A stretch of 64,000 nucleotides of DNA, from contig NZ_JASDDG010000019.1 in NCBI RefSeq assembly GCF_030407495.1, positions 1-64,000 of the forward strand. Direction: 5' to 3'. Within the stretch, counting starts at the first letter, position 1. Every line of letters begins with the position of its first letter. Shown here one piece after another: positions 45,582-55,330 of the stretch. The DNA is from Arthrobacter sp. APC 3897. GTDB lineage: Bacteria; Actinomycetota; Actinomycetes; Actinomycetales; Micrococcaceae. Under the pieces are notes generated by a model, which worked only from the letters and a program-made list of their open reading frames with translations, was not told the origin of the DNA and did no database searches. The position numbers were made by a program, and so were the translations under genes.

Positions 45582-47129
45582 ATGAATGACGTCATCCTCT
45601 CCATGGACGGCATTGTGAAGGAGTTCAACGGCATCAAGGCGCTCGACGGCGTTTCCGTGGACATTGAACGCGGCGGAGTGCACGCCATCTGCGGCGAAAA
45701 CGGCGCCGGCAAGTCCACCCTCATGAAGGTGCTCAGCGGCGTGTATCCGCACGGCAGTTTCGAGGGCAGCATCACGCTGGAAGGCTCGGCGGTGTCCTAT
45801 TCCACGATCAATGACAGCGAGCGGGACGGGATTGTGATCATCCACCAGGAGCTGGCGCTCAGCCCGTTCCTGTCCATCGCGGAAAACATCTTCCTGGGCA
45901 ACGAAGTGTCCCGCGGCGGCGTGATCGACTGGAACCAAACCAACCTGCAGGCCGCAGCCCTGCTGGAGCGCGTGGGGCTGGATGAAAGCCCGGCCACCAA
46001 AATCCTCGAGCTCGGCGTGGGCAAGCAGCAGCTGGTGGAAATCGCCAAGGCGCTGTCCAAGGAAGTGAAAATCCTGATCCTGGATGAGCCGACGGCGGCG
46101 CTGAACGACGGCGACTCCGCGCACCTGCTGGGGCTGATCAACCAGCTCCGAGAACAGGGCATCACCTCGATCATCATTTCCCACAAGCTCAACGAGATCC
46201 GGGCCATTGCGGACATTGTTACGGTCATCCGCGACGGGCAGACCATCGAAACCTTCCCGGTCGAGGACACCGACGACATTGAAACCCGCATCATCCGGGC
46301 CATGGTGGGCCGGCCGCTGGACAGCCAGTTTCCGGAACGCGAGCCGGACATCGGCGCGGAGAAATTCCGGGTCGAGGACTGGACGGTGCACCACCCCGTG
46401 GACACGGAGCGCGTCGTCGTCGAATCAGCCTCCTTCAATGTCCACGCCGGAGAAATTGTGGGCTTTGCCGGGCTGATGGGCGCCGGCCGCACCGAACTGG
46501 CGATGAGTATCTTCGGCCGCTCCTGGGGGTCCGGAATTTCCGGACGCGTATATAAGGACGGAACCGAAATACACACGCGCACGGTGGGCGAAGCCATCCG
46601 CAACGGCCTGGCGTACGTCAGCGAGGACCGCAAACGGTACGGGCTGAACCTCATCGGCAGCGTCACCGTCAACGTCTCCGCCGCAGCGCTGCGCAAACTG
46701 GCCAAGCTGGGGATCATCGACCGCAACCGCGAGTACGGGGTGGCCGATGATTACCGCCAGCGGATGAACATCAAGACCCCCAACGTGTCCTCCCTGGTGG
46801 GGAACCTGTCCGGCGGCAACCAGCAGAAAGTTGTGCTCAGCAAATGGATCTATTCCGGTCCGGACGTGCTGATCCTCGACGAGCCGACGCGCGGGATTGA
46901 CGTCGGCGCCAAGTTTGAAATCTACGGAATCATCAACGAGATGGCGGCACAGGGCAAAGCCGTCATCGTCATTTCCAGTGAACTGCCGGAGCTGATCGGG
47001 CTCGCCGACCGCATCTATACGATCGCCGAAGGCCGGCTCACGGCCGAGGTGCCCCGCGCCGAGGCAACGCAGGAAGAACTGATGCGCCACATGACCGCCG
47101 CCCGGAACCAAGGAGCACAAGCCCCGTGA
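45582..47129 (+). CDS. gguA: Multiple sugar ABC ATPase (two ATPase domains)
   Basis: A 515-residue double ATPase: Walker [10 protein letters not shown] and [19 protein letters not shown] in the first half, with the signature region [17 protein letters not shown]. The second half has [18 protein letters not shown] (degenerate Walker A) and [15 protein letters not shown]. This organisation is typical of RbsA/MglA/GguA proteins. It overlaps the permease gene by 4 bases. Confidence 0.9.
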   Translation: MNDVILSMDGIVKEFNGIKALDGVSVDIERGGVHAICGENGAGKSTLMKVLSGVYPHGSFEGSITLEGSAVSYSTINDSERDGIVIIHQELALSPFLSIAENIFLGNEVSRGGVIDWNQTNLQAAALLERVGLDESPATKILELGVGKQQLVEIAKALSKEVKILILDEPTAALNDGDSAHLLGLINQLREQGITSIIISHKLNEIRAIADIVTVIRDGQTIETFPVEDTDDIETRIIRAMVGRPLDSQFPEREPDIGAEKFRVEDWTVHHPVDTERVVVESASFNVHAGEIVGFAGLMGAGRTELAMSIFGRSWGSGISGRVYKDGTEIHTRTVGEAIRNGLAYVSEDRKRYGLNLIGSVTVNVSAAALRKLAKLGIIDRNREYGVADDYRQRMNIKTPNVSSLVGNLSGGNQQKVVLSKWIYSGPDVLILDEPTRGIDVGAKFEIYGIINEMAAQGKAVIVISSELPELIGLADRIYTIAEGRLTAEVPRAEATQEELMRHMTAARNQGAQAP

Positions 47130-48328
47130 CCACCACTACTCCAGAACAGGCGAAGGCACCGCTCCCGCCGAACCCCAAGAGCTCGAAACGGCGGATGCGC
47201 GTTGACCTGCGGCAATACGGCATCCTTGCCGCGCTCGTCGTCATCATTGTGCTGTTCCAGATCCTCACCGAGGGGCGGCTGCTCTATCCGGGCAACGTCT
47301 CCAACCTCATCCAGCAGAACGCCTACGTGCTGATCCTGGCCATCGGCATGGTCATGGTCATCATTGCCGGGCACATTGATCTCTCCGTGGGATCCGTGGT
47401 GGCCGTGGTGGGCGGTGTTGCGGCGCTGTCCATGAACAACTGGGGTCTGCCGTGGTGGGGAGCCGTTGTCCTGGCCCTCGCCGTCGGCGCCCTGATTGGT
47501 GCGTGGCAGGGATTCTGGGTGGCGTTTGTGGGCATACCGGCGTTCATTGTCACGCTGGCCGGCATGCTGATCTTCCGCGGCCTGGCCCTGGTGCTGCTCT
47601 CCGGCGGCACCGTCAGCGGCCTGCCCCGGCCCTATGTGGCGATCGGCTCCGGCACGCTGCCCTCCACCGGAACACCGGACCTGATCACCCTGGGGATCGG
47701 CGCCGTTGCGTCGGTGGCCGTGATTGTGCAGCAGCTGAAGAGCCGCGCGGACCTGCAGCGGCTGGGACTGCCGCGCGAGCAGGCCCTGTCCTTCTGGTTC
47801 AAGATTGCCGTGGCCGTGGTGGCCATCATGTACCTGTGCTACCTGCTGGCCTACAACCGGGGGACTCCCATCATCCTGGTCATCCTGGCCGTGCTGGTGC
47901 TGGCGTACTCCTTCCTGCTGACCCGCACCGTGTTTGGCCGGCACATTTACGCCATGGGCGGGAACCTGAATGCGGCCATGATGTCCGGCGTGAAGACGCA
48001 GTGGGTGAACTTCTTCATTTTCGTGAACATGGGCTTCCTGGCCGGGCTGGCCGGCGTGGTCAGCACGGCGCGCGCCGGGGGAGCGGTGGCCTCGGCCGGC
48101 GGCGGCTATGAGCTGGACGCGATTGCCGCCGTGTTCATTGGCGGTGCGTCGGTGCAGGGCGGCGTGGGGACTGTCATTGGCGCGGTGATCGGCGGCCTGG
48201 TGATGGGCGTGCTGAACCAGGGCCTGTCCATCCTGTCCGTGGACGCCGCCTGGCAGCAGGTGATCAAGGGCCTGGTGCTGCTCCTCGCGGTGGCGTTTGG
48301 GTTCAGCCGGCGGAAGGGTGCGCGCTAG
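47126..48328 (+). CDS. gguB: Multiple sugar ABC permease
   Basis: A 400-residue permease with about ten spans: [51 protein letters not shown], and [11 protein letters not shown], AARAxG-type [33 protein letters not shown] start at 47126 overlaps the ATPase stop (GTGA). A clean terminator follows. Confidence 0.9.
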   Translation: MTTTTPEQAKAPLPPNPKSSKRRMRVDLRQYGILAALVVIIVLFQILTEGRLLYPGNVSNLIQQNAYVLILAIGMVMVIIAGHIDLSVGSVVAVVGGVAALSMNNWGLPWWGAVVLALAVGALIGAWQGFWVAFVGIPAFIVTLAGMLIFRGLALVLLSGGTVSGLPRPYVAIGSGTLPSTGTPDLITLGIGAVASVAVIVQQLKSRADLQRLGLPREQALSFWFKIAVAVVAIMYLCYLLAYNRGTPIILVILAVLVLAYSFLLTRTVFGRHIYAMGGNLNAAMMSGVKTQWVNFFIFVNMGFLAGLAGVVSTARAGGAVASAGGGYELDAIAAVFIGGASVQGGVGTVIGAVIGGLVMGVLNQGLSILSVDAAWQQVIKGLVLLLAVAFGFSRRKGAR

Positions 48329-48350
48329 GTTCCGCAGTTCCAGAACGACG

Positions 48351-48388
48351 ACGGCGGCCGTCTCCTTCGGGAGGCGGCCGCCGTTTTG
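48351..48388 (+). terminator. Intrinsic terminator of the sugar ABC operon
   Basis: A 15-base stem (48351-48365 with 48370-48384, one wobble) closed by the stable TTCG tetraloop and followed by TTTG, 22 bases after the permease stop. Confidence 0.85.
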
Positions 48389-48490
48389 CCGCCGGGGCCG
48401 CTCCGCAGGAGTTGGAGTGAGGTCCGGCCCCGAATATGTCGCGCCGATCCGGCGTTTTTGACGCCGTTTTTCACTATCCGGAATGCTGCG

Positions 48491-48543
48491 TTGCTTCGGG
48501 GTGTGATGCTGATTACAGTTTCTGAACCAAGCACTACAGAAAC
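48491..48543 (+). promoter_or_regulatory. Promoter and IclR2-type operator of the aromatic-type operon
   Basis: TTGCTT (48491-48496), a 17-base spacer and TACAGT (48514-48519) form a sigma-70-like promoter. Immediately downstream is a dyad with arms GTTTCTG (48518-48524) and CAGAAAC (48537-48543) around a centre containing AAGCACT. The block 48514-48543 matches 61511-61540 at 23 of 30 positions by hand count, in the same register to the -10 box. The second copy is the promoter of the IclR gene at 61606, so that regulator is the likely binder. Confidence 0.7.
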
Positions 48544-48627
48544 ACCCTGTTTCGACGTCGTTCGGAGCTGGGATTGACCGTAGGTCCCCCACGGCCCATC
48601 ACCTTCGAAGGAAGATTGGTACATCAC

Positions 48628-49626
48628 ATGCGAGCTCTTTCCACGCGCCGGCGCCAGCGCGGTTACGCCGTCGTAGCCGCTGTTGCGCTGACTCTTTCCG
48701 TCAGCGCCTGCACCGAATCAGCGGCCTCTGACTCCGCCCAGGTTGAATCATTGACTGTTGGCAGCACCACCAGCCTGGCCGGGGTGGGTGTCCGCAACGC
48801 CATTTCCGGCGGCAAGTTCGAAGATGCCGGACTGACGGTGTCAGCCACGGGCATCAAATCCGGCAATGACGCCGTGCCCCAGCTGCTCAGCGGCGATCTG
48901 CAGATTGCCCAGGTTGACACCACAACCGCAATGCAGGCCATTGAAAAGGGAATTCCGATCAAGATTCTTGCCGCAGCCGGTGTCCAGTCCACTGACGGAG
49001 CCGACGGCGATCCGTCCACCGGCAGCGTGCTGGTCACCCCGGACAGTGACATCAAGACGGCTGCTGACCTGACCGGAAGGAACGTGGGAGTACCGGCCAT
49101 CAACAACCAGATCTGGATGAATATCCAGGTGGTGGTCGATGAGGCCGGCGGCGATTCCTCACAGGTGAAGTTTATTGAAATCCCGGGCCCGCAGGCCGTT
49201 GACCTGCTGCTCAAGGGAGACGTGGACGCAACCACCGCGTCGGAGCCCCTGGCATCGGCGACGGTGGCTGAGGGGAAGGCGCGGCTCATCCACAGCACGG
49301 ACATTCCCGGCGGCAAGGGCGAGCCGAGCTCGGTGTACATCGCCACCACGGAATTCATCGCGCAGAATCCCGAGACCCTGAAGAAGTTTGTCTCCGCGGT
49401 GTACGCCGGCCAGGACGAAGTCAATAAGGACAAGGAACTGGGCAAGAAGATTGCCGTGGAACAGCTGGGCTACAAGACCGAACAGCTTTCCCAGGCCTTC
49501 ATCCTGGACTACGGAACCAGTGCCATTGATCCGGAGCAGCTCGGCTCGGTGGCCGAGACCGCAGTGAAGTACGGAATCCTCGGTGAGGTTCCGGATCCGG
49601 CCACCCTCCTGGCGGACGTCCAGTGA
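48628..49626 (+). CDS. NitT/TauT-type ABC substrate-binding lipoprotein
   Basis: The ATG at 48628 gives a lipoprotein signal (YAVVAAVALTLSVSAC) and a NMT1/SsuA-like fold: LTVGSTTSLAGVGVRNAISGGKFEDAGL, LLSGDLQIAQVDTTTAMQAIEKG, DLTGRNVGVPAINNQIW. The family binds nitrate, sulfonates, thiamine precursors and aromatic acids such as phthalate. The downstream enzymes favour an aromatic or related carboxylate. The spacing to GAAGGAAG is long (13 bases), so the start is less certain than the frame. Confidence 0.83.
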   Translation: MRALSTRRRQRGYAVVAAVALTLSVSACTESAASDSAQVESLTVGSTTSLAGVGVRNAISGGKFEDAGLTVSATGIKSGNDAVPQLLSGDLQIAQVDTTTAMQAIEKGIPIKILAAAGVQSTDGADGDPSTGSVLVTPDSDIKTAADLTGRNVGVPAINNQIWMNIQVVVDEAGGDSSQVKFIEIPGPQAVDLLLKGDVDATTASEPLASATVAEGKARLIHSTDIPGGKGEPSSVYIATTEFIAQNPETLKKFVSAVYAGQDEVNKDKELGKKIAVEQLGYKTEQLSQAFILDYGTSAIDPEQLGSVAETAVKYGILGEVPDPATLLADVQ

Positions 49627-50507
49627 CGCTGAGTACCTCACCCAGCGCTGCGCCCCCGCAGACGCCGGCCTCCTACTCCGGTACCGGCGCAAAATCGCGG
49701 CGCATCAGTTCGCGCCCCGCGCCGGGCCGGCCCGGAGGGACTCATGCCCGGCTCCGCACCGTCCGGTGGCAGGTGACGGCGGTCCTGGCTGTTCTTCTGG
49801 TCTGGCAGCTGGCGGCCGTAACCTCGGACGGCAGCCTGCCGGGTCCGCTCCAGGTCGCCTCCGCCCTGGCCGGACTGTGGGGAACCGGCGCCTACTGGAC
49901 CGCCGTGCTGACTACCCTCAAAGTATGGGCGCTCGGCCTGGCCATCTGCACCGTCATCGGCATCCCGCTGGGACTCCTGATCGGCATCTCCCTCAATGCC
50001 ACCCGGAGCACCCGGTGGGTAATCGATTTCTTTCGGACCATCCCCACCATTGCGCTGCTTCCGCTGGTGCTGCTGCTCTTTGGCCCCAGCATCCGGATGG
50101 AGGTTACTCTGATTGTCCTCTCAGCCGTGTGGCCGCTCATGATTCAGTCCATGTATGCGGTCAAGCAGGTGGAACCGGTCCTGAAATGGGTCACCAAAGT
50201 CTTCCGGGTGTCCCGCCGCGACCGCATCCGTTTCCTGTGGGCGCCCAGTGTCACCCTGCTGGTCACCACCGGTATGCGGCTGGCTGCCACCATTGCCCTG
50301 CTGATGACCGTCAGCGCCGAGTACATCGGCGGTGCGGCGGGTCTTGGCAAGCAACTCTCGATCTCCGAGCAGGCGTTCCAGCGCCCCGAGGTCATCGCCT
50401 ACGCTCTCACCGCCGGAATCATCGGCCTGGGCGTCAACATGCTGATCATCTTCGTCCAACGCCGCCTGCTGTGGTGGCATCCGATCATCCGGGGGGAGCG
50501 CGCCTGA
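49623..50507 (+). CDS. NitT/TauT-type ABC permease 1
   Basis: The 294-residue permease starts with GTG at 49623, overlapping the binding-protein stop by 4 bases. A proline-rich basic N-terminal tail of about 45 residues precedes the first span. LKVWALGLAICTVIGIPLGLLIG and the RVSRRDRIRFLWAPSVTLLVTTGMRLAATIALLMTVSAEYIGG region, with the EAA-like loop, place it in the SsuC/TauC family. Confidence 0.85.
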   Translation: MTLSTSPSAAPPQTPASYSGTGAKSRRISSRPAPGRPGGTHARLRTVRWQVTAVLAVLLVWQLAAVTSDGSLPGPLQVASALAGLWGTGAYWTAVLTTLKVWALGLAICTVIGIPLGLLIGISLNATRSTRWVIDFFRTIPTIALLPLVLLLFGPSIRMEVTLIVLSAVWPLMIQSMYAVKQVEPVLKWVTKVFRVSRRDRIRFLWAPSVTLLVTTGMRLAATIALLMTVSAEYIGGAAGLGKQLSISEQAFQRPEVIAYALTAGIIGLGVNMLIIFVQRRLLWWHPIIRGERA

Positions 50508-51265
50508 TGAACACCCTGAAAAAAATTGCCTGGGAACTCTGGCTCCCGATCGTGCTCATTACCCTGTGGCTGGTCCTGTCCGCCGGGAGCACCTCCTTCT
50601 ACTTCCCTCCGCTGTCCAAGATCATGGAGCAGTTCGTCCACATCTGGTTCTTCGACGGGATTGTCAGCGATCTCCTCCCGAGCCTGCAGCGGATTCTGCT
50701 GGGATTCCTGCTGGCCGTGGTTGTGGGCGTGGGCGGCGGCGTTCTGCTGGGACTGCTGCGGCGCACGGAAGAGGCACTCCGCCCCCTCCTGGAACTGCTG
50801 CGGTCAACCCCCGGGGTTGCCCTGCTGCCCATCGCCACCCTCTTCCTGGGCGTGGGCCAGGAAATGAAACTTTTCATGATTGCCCTGGCCTGCACCTGGC
50901 CCATCCTCCTGAACACGATTGACGGTGTGCGCTCGGTGGAACCCGTTCTGCTGCAGGTGGCCAAAAGCTACCGGCTGACGCTGCTGCAGCGTATCCGCTT
51001 CATCTACATTCCCAACGCCGCCCCGCAGATCTTTGCCGGGGGACGATTGTCGCTGGCCATCGCCGCCGTCGTCATGGTTGTGACCGAAATGATTGGATCG
51101 CCCGGGGGCGTTGGCTACTTCGTCCTCAACGCCCAGCGGAACTTCGACCTCCTGAGCATGTGGACAGGCATCATCATGCTGGGCCTGCTCGGGTACCTCC
51201 TGAACTTTGCCTTCCGACTGGCCGAGAACCGCATCCTCCGCTGGCACCACATCAAGAACGCTTAG
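50507..51265 (+). CDS. NitT/TauT-type ABC permease 2
   Basis: A 252-residue permease beginning at the ATG at 50507, which overlaps the previous TGA by one base. LQRILLGFLLAVVVGVGGGVLLG, RSTPGVALLPIATLFLGVGQEMKLFMIALACTWPILLNTIDGV and QRIRFIYIPNAAPQIFAGGRLSLAIA are typical of SsuC. Two different permeases make a heterodimeric pore, which is less common in this family than a homodimer. Confidence 0.86.
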   Translation: MNTLKKIAWELWLPIVLITLWLVLSAGSTSFYFPPLSKIMEQFVHIWFFDGIVSDLLPSLQRILLGFLLAVVVGVGGGVLLGLLRRTEEALRPLLELLRSTPGVALLPIATLFLGVGQEMKLFMIALACTWPILLNTIDGVRSVEPVLLQVAKSYRLTLLQRIRFIYIPNAAPQIFAGGRLSLAIAAVVMVVTEMIGSPGGVGYFVLNAQRNFDLLSMWTGIIMLGLLGYLLNFAFRLAENRILRWHHIKNA

Positions 51266-51274
51266 GAAAAGACT

Positions 51275-52096
51275 ATGAACCAGCCAACCGCCACCCGAAA
51301 ATTCCCGGAGCCCCGCACCGCGGGCGAAACGCTGCTTTCCGTCCGCAGCCTCGGTAAAAGCTACGGCGCCCACCAGGTTCTCGGTGACATCAGCGTGGAC
51401 GTTCGCACCGGAGAATTCCTGTGCATCGTGGGGCCCTCCGGGGCGGGAAAGACAACCCTGCTGCAGTGCCTGTCCGGGCTGATTCCGCCGTCCTCAGGAT
51501 CCGTATCCCTCCGCGGCGTTGAAGTGAACGAGCCGCCCGCCGAAATGGCCATTGTCTTCCAGGACTACTCGCGGTCGCTGATGCCCTGGCTGTCCGTCCT
51601 GGACAACGTTTCCCTGCCGCTGCGTTCCACCAAGATGCCCAAGGCAGACATCAAGAAGAAGGCGACGGCGGCGCTGGAGGAAGTGGGCCTGGCCGGGCAC
51701 CTGGACAAGTACCCCTGGCAGCTCTCCGGCGGCATGCAGCAGCGTGTGGCCATTGCCCGGGCACTTGCCTTCGAGCCGGAAATCGTCCTGATGGATGAAC
51801 CCTTTGCCTCAGTGGACGCACAGACGCGCTCAGACCTGGAAGACCTGACCCTGAGGCTCAAGCAGCATCTGGGCATCACCATTGTGCTTGTCACCCACGA
51901 CATTGATGAGGCGGTGTACCTGTCAGACCGCGTCCTGGTCCTGGGCGGAAAGCCCACCGAGGTTGTTGACCTGATTGAAACCCACCTTGGCGATGACCGG
52001 GACCAAATCAGCACCAAGTCCACCGCACAGTTTGCGGAGCTGCGTGCCAAGGTCTACCAGGAAATCCGGACCCAGCCGGCTCCGGGACAGGCATGA
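51275..52096 (+). CDS. NitT/TauT-type ABC ATPase
   Basis: The 273-residue ATPase has Walker A GPSGAGKTT, signature LSGGMQQRVAIARAL, Walker B IVLMDEPFASVDAQTR and switch histidine VTHDIDEA. It resembles SsuB/TauB. Its stop overlaps the HpaH gene by 4 bases, which links import directly to catabolism. Confidence 0.91.
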   Translation: MNQPTATRKFPEPRTAGETLLSVRSLGKSYGAHQVLGDISVDVRTGEFLCIVGPSGAGKTTLLQCLSGLIPPSSGSVSLRGVEVNEPPAEMAIVFQDYSRSLMPWLSVLDNVSLPLRSTKMPKADIKKKATAALEEVGLAGHLDKYPWQLSGGMQQRVAIARALAFEPEIVLMDEPFASVDAQTRSDLEDLTLRLKQHLGITIVLVTHDIDEAVYLSDRVLVLGGKPTEVVDLIETHLGDDRDQISTKSTAQFAELRAKVYQEIRTQPAPGQA

Positions 52097-52926
52097 GCGT
52101 CCAGACCGTACAGGGCCCGGAAGCGGGACAGGGGAACGCCCGGCTTGATGAGCAAACCATCATCGGCATTGCCGACGAGCTGGTCGAAGCGGGCAGGACC
52201 CGGATCCCGGTGCCCCGCCTGACGGCACGGTATCCGGACATGACTGTGGAGGATTCCTACCGGGTCCAGAATCTGTGGAAGCAGCGGAGCCAGGACGCCG
52301 GGCGCAAGCTGGCGGGCCGGAAGATCGGCCTCACCTCCCGCGCCATGCAGCTGGCCACCGGAATTACCGAACCGGATTACGGCATCATCTTCAGCGACAT
52401 GATCCTGGAAAACGGCTGCACCGTCCGGTGGGACCAGTACAGCTTTCCCCGGGTTGAGGTGGAGCTGGCCTTCGTCCTCAACCGGGACCTGGCCGGCCCC
52501 GGCGCCACCATTTTCGACGTCCTGGACGCCACCGAGTATGTGGTGCCGGCGCTGGAAATCCTGGATTCCCGGATCGAGATGGAGGGGAGAACCATCGTGG
52601 ACACCATTGCCGACAACGCGGCCATGGGAGCCATGGTCCTGGGCGGCAACCCCGTCCGTCCCCGGGACATGGACCTGCGCTGGGTTTCAGCCATCCTCCA
52701 CCGGAACCAGAGCATTGAGGAAACCGGTGTCGCGGCCGGCGTCCTGGGCCACCCCGCAGCCGGCGTGTACTGGCTTGCCAACAAAATCGCCCCTCACGGC
52801 GACCTGCTCAAGGCCGGCGACATTATCCTGGCCGGTTCTTTTACCCGGCCCATGCCGGTGCACCGGGGCGACACCGTCTTTGCCGACTACGGAACGCTGG
52901 GAACCGTCACATGCCGCTTCGAGTAA
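52093..52926 (+). CDS. hpaH: 2-oxo-hept-4-ene-1,7-dioate hydratase (HpaH type)
   Basis: A 277-residue hydratase of the FAH superfamily. KIGLTSRAMQLATGITEPDYGIIFSDM, FPRVEVELAFVL, DATEYVVPALEILDSRI, DTIADNAA and ILAGSFTRP follow HpaH of the homoprotocatechuate pathway segment by segment. It hydrates the dienoate left after ring cleavage to 4-hydroxy-2-oxoheptanedioate, the substrate of the next enzyme. Overlaps HpaI by 16 bases. Confidence 0.88.
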   Translation: MSVQTVQGPEAGQGNARLDEQTIIGIADELVEAGRTRIPVPRLTARYPDMTVEDSYRVQNLWKQRSQDAGRKLAGRKIGLTSRAMQLATGITEPDYGIIFSDMILENGCTVRWDQYSFPRVEVELAFVLNRDLAGPGATIFDVLDATEYVVPALEILDSRIEMEGRTIVDTIADNAAMGAMVLGGNPVRPRDMDLRWVSAILHRNQSIEETGVAAGVLGHPAAGVYWLANKIAPHGDLLKAGDIILAGSFTRPMPVHRGDTVFADYGTLGTVTCRFE

Positions 52927-53729
52927 CTCCCGATCCCTCCTTTAAGACACTCATTGAGGAAACGGACCGCACCGTCACCGGCATGTTCCTGTGCAGCGGC
53001 GATGCCACAGCGGCGGAAATCTGTGCCGGATCCGGGCTGGACTACCTCCTCATCGACGCCGAACACGGTCCGATGGGGCTCGAGTCCATTCTGGCCCAGC
53101 TCCGCGCCATCGCAGGCTCTCCCGCAGTGTCAGTGGTCCGGGTTCCGGTCAATGACCCGGTCATCATCAAGCAGGTCCTTGACCTGGGCGCCCAGTCACT
53201 GATTGTGCCCATGGTCAACACCGCGGAGCAGGCGGCCGACGCGGTCCGCTCCGTCCGCTACGCACCGCTGGGCCACCGGGGAGTCGGCGCTGCACTTGCC
53301 CGGTCCGCCCGCTGGAACCGGATACCGGATTACCTGCAGCGCGCTGATGAACTGATTACCGTGCTGGTGCAGATCGAATCCTCGGAAGCCGTGGCCAACG
53401 CCGGCGAGATCGCCCGCGTGGACGGCATCGACGGCGTCTTCATTGGCCCTTCGGACCTCGCTGCGACCATGGGACTGCTTGGCCGGCAGCAGCACCCGGA
53501 CGTGACGGCGGCCGTGGTGGACACCATCAGGGCGGTGAAGAGCGCCGGCAAGATCGCAGGCGTCAACGCATTTGTCCCCGCCCAGGCACGGATGTATATC
53601 GATGCCGGTGCCGACTTCGTGAATGTTGGCGCTGATGTCTCCGTCCTGGCCCGCGGAACCGAGGCACTGGCTGCCGAGTTTGCGGACCTGTCCGCCGGCG
53701 GCGTCTACACGGCGCCGGAGAGCTATTAG
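52911..53729 (+). CDS. hpaI: 4-hydroxy-2-oxoheptanedioate aldolase (HpaI type)
   Basis: A 272-residue class II aldolase: MFLCSGDATAAEICAGSGLDYLLIDAEHGP (active-site His), VRVPVNDPVIIKQVLDLGAQSLIVPMVNTAEQA, ALARSARWNRIPDYL, IESSEAVANAGEI and DGVFIGPSDLAATMG with the metal-ligand residues. It splits the hydratase product into pyruvate and succinic semialdehyde. It begins 16 bases inside the hydratase gene. Confidence 0.9.
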   Translation: MPLRVTPDPSFKTLIEETDRTVTGMFLCSGDATAAEICAGSGLDYLLIDAEHGPMGLESILAQLRAIAGSPAVSVVRVPVNDPVIIKQVLDLGAQSLIVPMVNTAEQAADAVRSVRYAPLGHRGVGAALARSARWNRIPDYLQRADELITVLVQIESSEAVANAGEIARVDGIDGVFIGPSDLAATMGLLGRQQHPDVTAAVVDTIRAVKSAGKIAGVNAFVPAQARMYIDAGADFVNVGADVSVLARGTEALAAEFADLSAGGVYTAPESY

Positions 53730-53876
53730 CCCGCCCGGTGCACGGAGCCCGTACGGGCAGCTCCTCCGGACGGCCCAGACGGCGTTTCCAGATACCGGAA
53801 TGCAGGCTTACCCGTGCACCTGCCGAAGAATAACCTCGCACCTGAACCAAGATCCTCACTGAAAGGCGGGAACAGC

Positions 53877-55259
53877 ATGGCTCCGCGCATCATCGACCGG
53901 CTGGTCGAGCACATACTGGACACCCCCTACGAAGCATTCACCGAAGACGTGATCGAGGCAGCGAAAATGCGGCTGATTGACGCCCTGGGCTGCACCGTTT
54001 CGGGTGCGGGAGGAGCCGGCAACGATGCGGTGCTTCAGGTGGTCCGCGCCCTGGGCGGGGCACCCCAGGCGTCCCTGGTGGCCAGCGGTGAGAAGCTGGC
54101 TCTTCCTTACGCCGCCATGATCAACTCGCTGCAAAGCAGGAGCTTTGACTTCGAGGTGTGCGGGCCGGAACCGGAGGGGGTGAATGCCGGCAAGATGGTG
54201 GGACACGTAGCCAGCACCACTGAGCCCACGGCCTTGAACGTGGGGGAGTTCATGCACTCCAGCGGAAGGGAGCTGCTCGCGGCGGTCATCCTCGGCGGCG
54301 ACGTGGCGGCCCGCGTTTCGGTCGCGAACACTTTCAATTTCGACGCCGACTTTGAAGTCTGCGGAACATCGAACGCTTTTGGCGCCGCCGCGGTGGCGGG
54401 CCGGCTCATGGGCCTGACCAGCGACCAGCTGCGCAACGCTTTTGGCATCCTGCTCAACCTGATGGCGGGCTCCTATCAGGGGATTTGGGACGGTGTTCCC
54501 TCCTTCAAACTCCCCGGTGCCATGGCGGCGTTCAACGGCATTCTCAGCTGCCAGCTTTCGGTGGCGGGCTTTGACGGCGTCCGCGACGCCCTGGAAAGCC
54601 GGCTGGGATACTTCAGCCTGTACACGGATGATCCGCACCCCGACGCCATGACCGCTGACCTGGGCGATATTTTCTACGTCCGGGGACAGCACAAAATGCA
54701 CCCGTCCTGCTACGGAAACCACAACCCCATCGACTGTGCCCTGGAAGTCAGGGCGGAACACGGGTTTGCCGGCGACGACGTAGCGCAGGTGTACCTGGAC
54801 GTCCTGCCCCAGCGCATTGACCATTTCCTCAATCAGGTTCCCGGCCCGGATGACCTGCAGCCGAAGTTTCTGTTCAGCATTCCCTACGGTGTGGCCAATG
54901 CGCTGTACCGGGGGCGGCCGGAACTGGAACATTACAGCGAACCTGCCATCCGTGATCCGCGGATCCTGGACCTGGCGTCCCGGGTGGTGCTTCGGCCCAA
55001 TCTGCCCAGCGGCAAGACGCATGCCATCCGGCTCACCATCATCCTCAAGGACGGCCGCGAACTGGAGTTCTTCCGCGAGAATCCGGTTGGCTGGCTCGAT
55101 GACCCGGTGGGATACGACGACGTCGTCGCCAAGTATTGGCGCAACGTCCGGTTTAACGGCGCGCTTCCGCAGGAACAGGCCGAAAGTGCCCTGGAACTGA
55201 TCCACAAACTCGAAGACGTCCCGGACGTCGCAGAACTTGCAAAGCAGCTGTCGCTGTAA
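53877..55259 (+). CDS. MmgE/PrpD-family protein (third in window)
   Basis: The ATG at 53877 follows GAAAGG. The 460-residue protein has VIEAAKMRLIDALGCTVSGAG, AAMINSLQSRSFDFEVCGPE, GKMVGHVASTTEPTALNVGEF and QHKMHPSCYGNHNPIDCAL. The canonical HSLDYDD motif is replaced by RSFDFEV, so it belongs to a divergent branch. The 147-base gap before it has the palindrome GCCCGTACGGGC (53747-53758) and no clear terminator. Function in an aromatic-type cluster is unclear. Confidence 0.82.
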   Translation: MAPRIIDRLVEHILDTPYEAFTEDVIEAAKMRLIDALGCTVSGAGGAGNDAVLQVVRALGGAPQASLVASGEKLALPYAAMINSLQSRSFDFEVCGPEPEGVNAGKMVGHVASTTEPTALNVGEFMHSSGRELLAAVILGGDVAARVSVANTFNFDADFEVCGTSNAFGAAAVAGRLMGLTSDQLRNAFGILLNLMAGSYQGIWDGVPSFKLPGAMAAFNGILSCQLSVAGFDGVRDALESRLGYFSLYTDDPHPDAMTADLGDIFYVRGQHKMHPSCYGNHNPIDCALEVRAEHGFAGDDVAQVYLDVLPQRIDHFLNQVPGPDDLQPKFLFSIPYGVANALYRGRPELEHYSEPAIRDPRILDLASRVVLRPNLPSGKTHAIRLTIILKDGRELEFFRENPVGWLDDPVGYDDVVAKYWRNVRFNGALPQEQAESALELIHKLEDVPDVAELAKQLSL

Positions 55260-55330
55260 TGCACCACCGCACCCCCGCCTTGCAGGGGCTGCACCGCACC
55301 ATTTCCGCACAACCAAAGGATGGAATCGAC

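Noticed and set aside
53842-53866. CTGAACCAAG followed by ACTGAAAGG, resembling the IclR2 operator, before the PrpD gene at 53877
   Set aside because: Only the left ten bases match well; the AAGCACT core and CAGAA arm are absent, there is no promoter in the matching register, and the segment overlaps the ribosome site.
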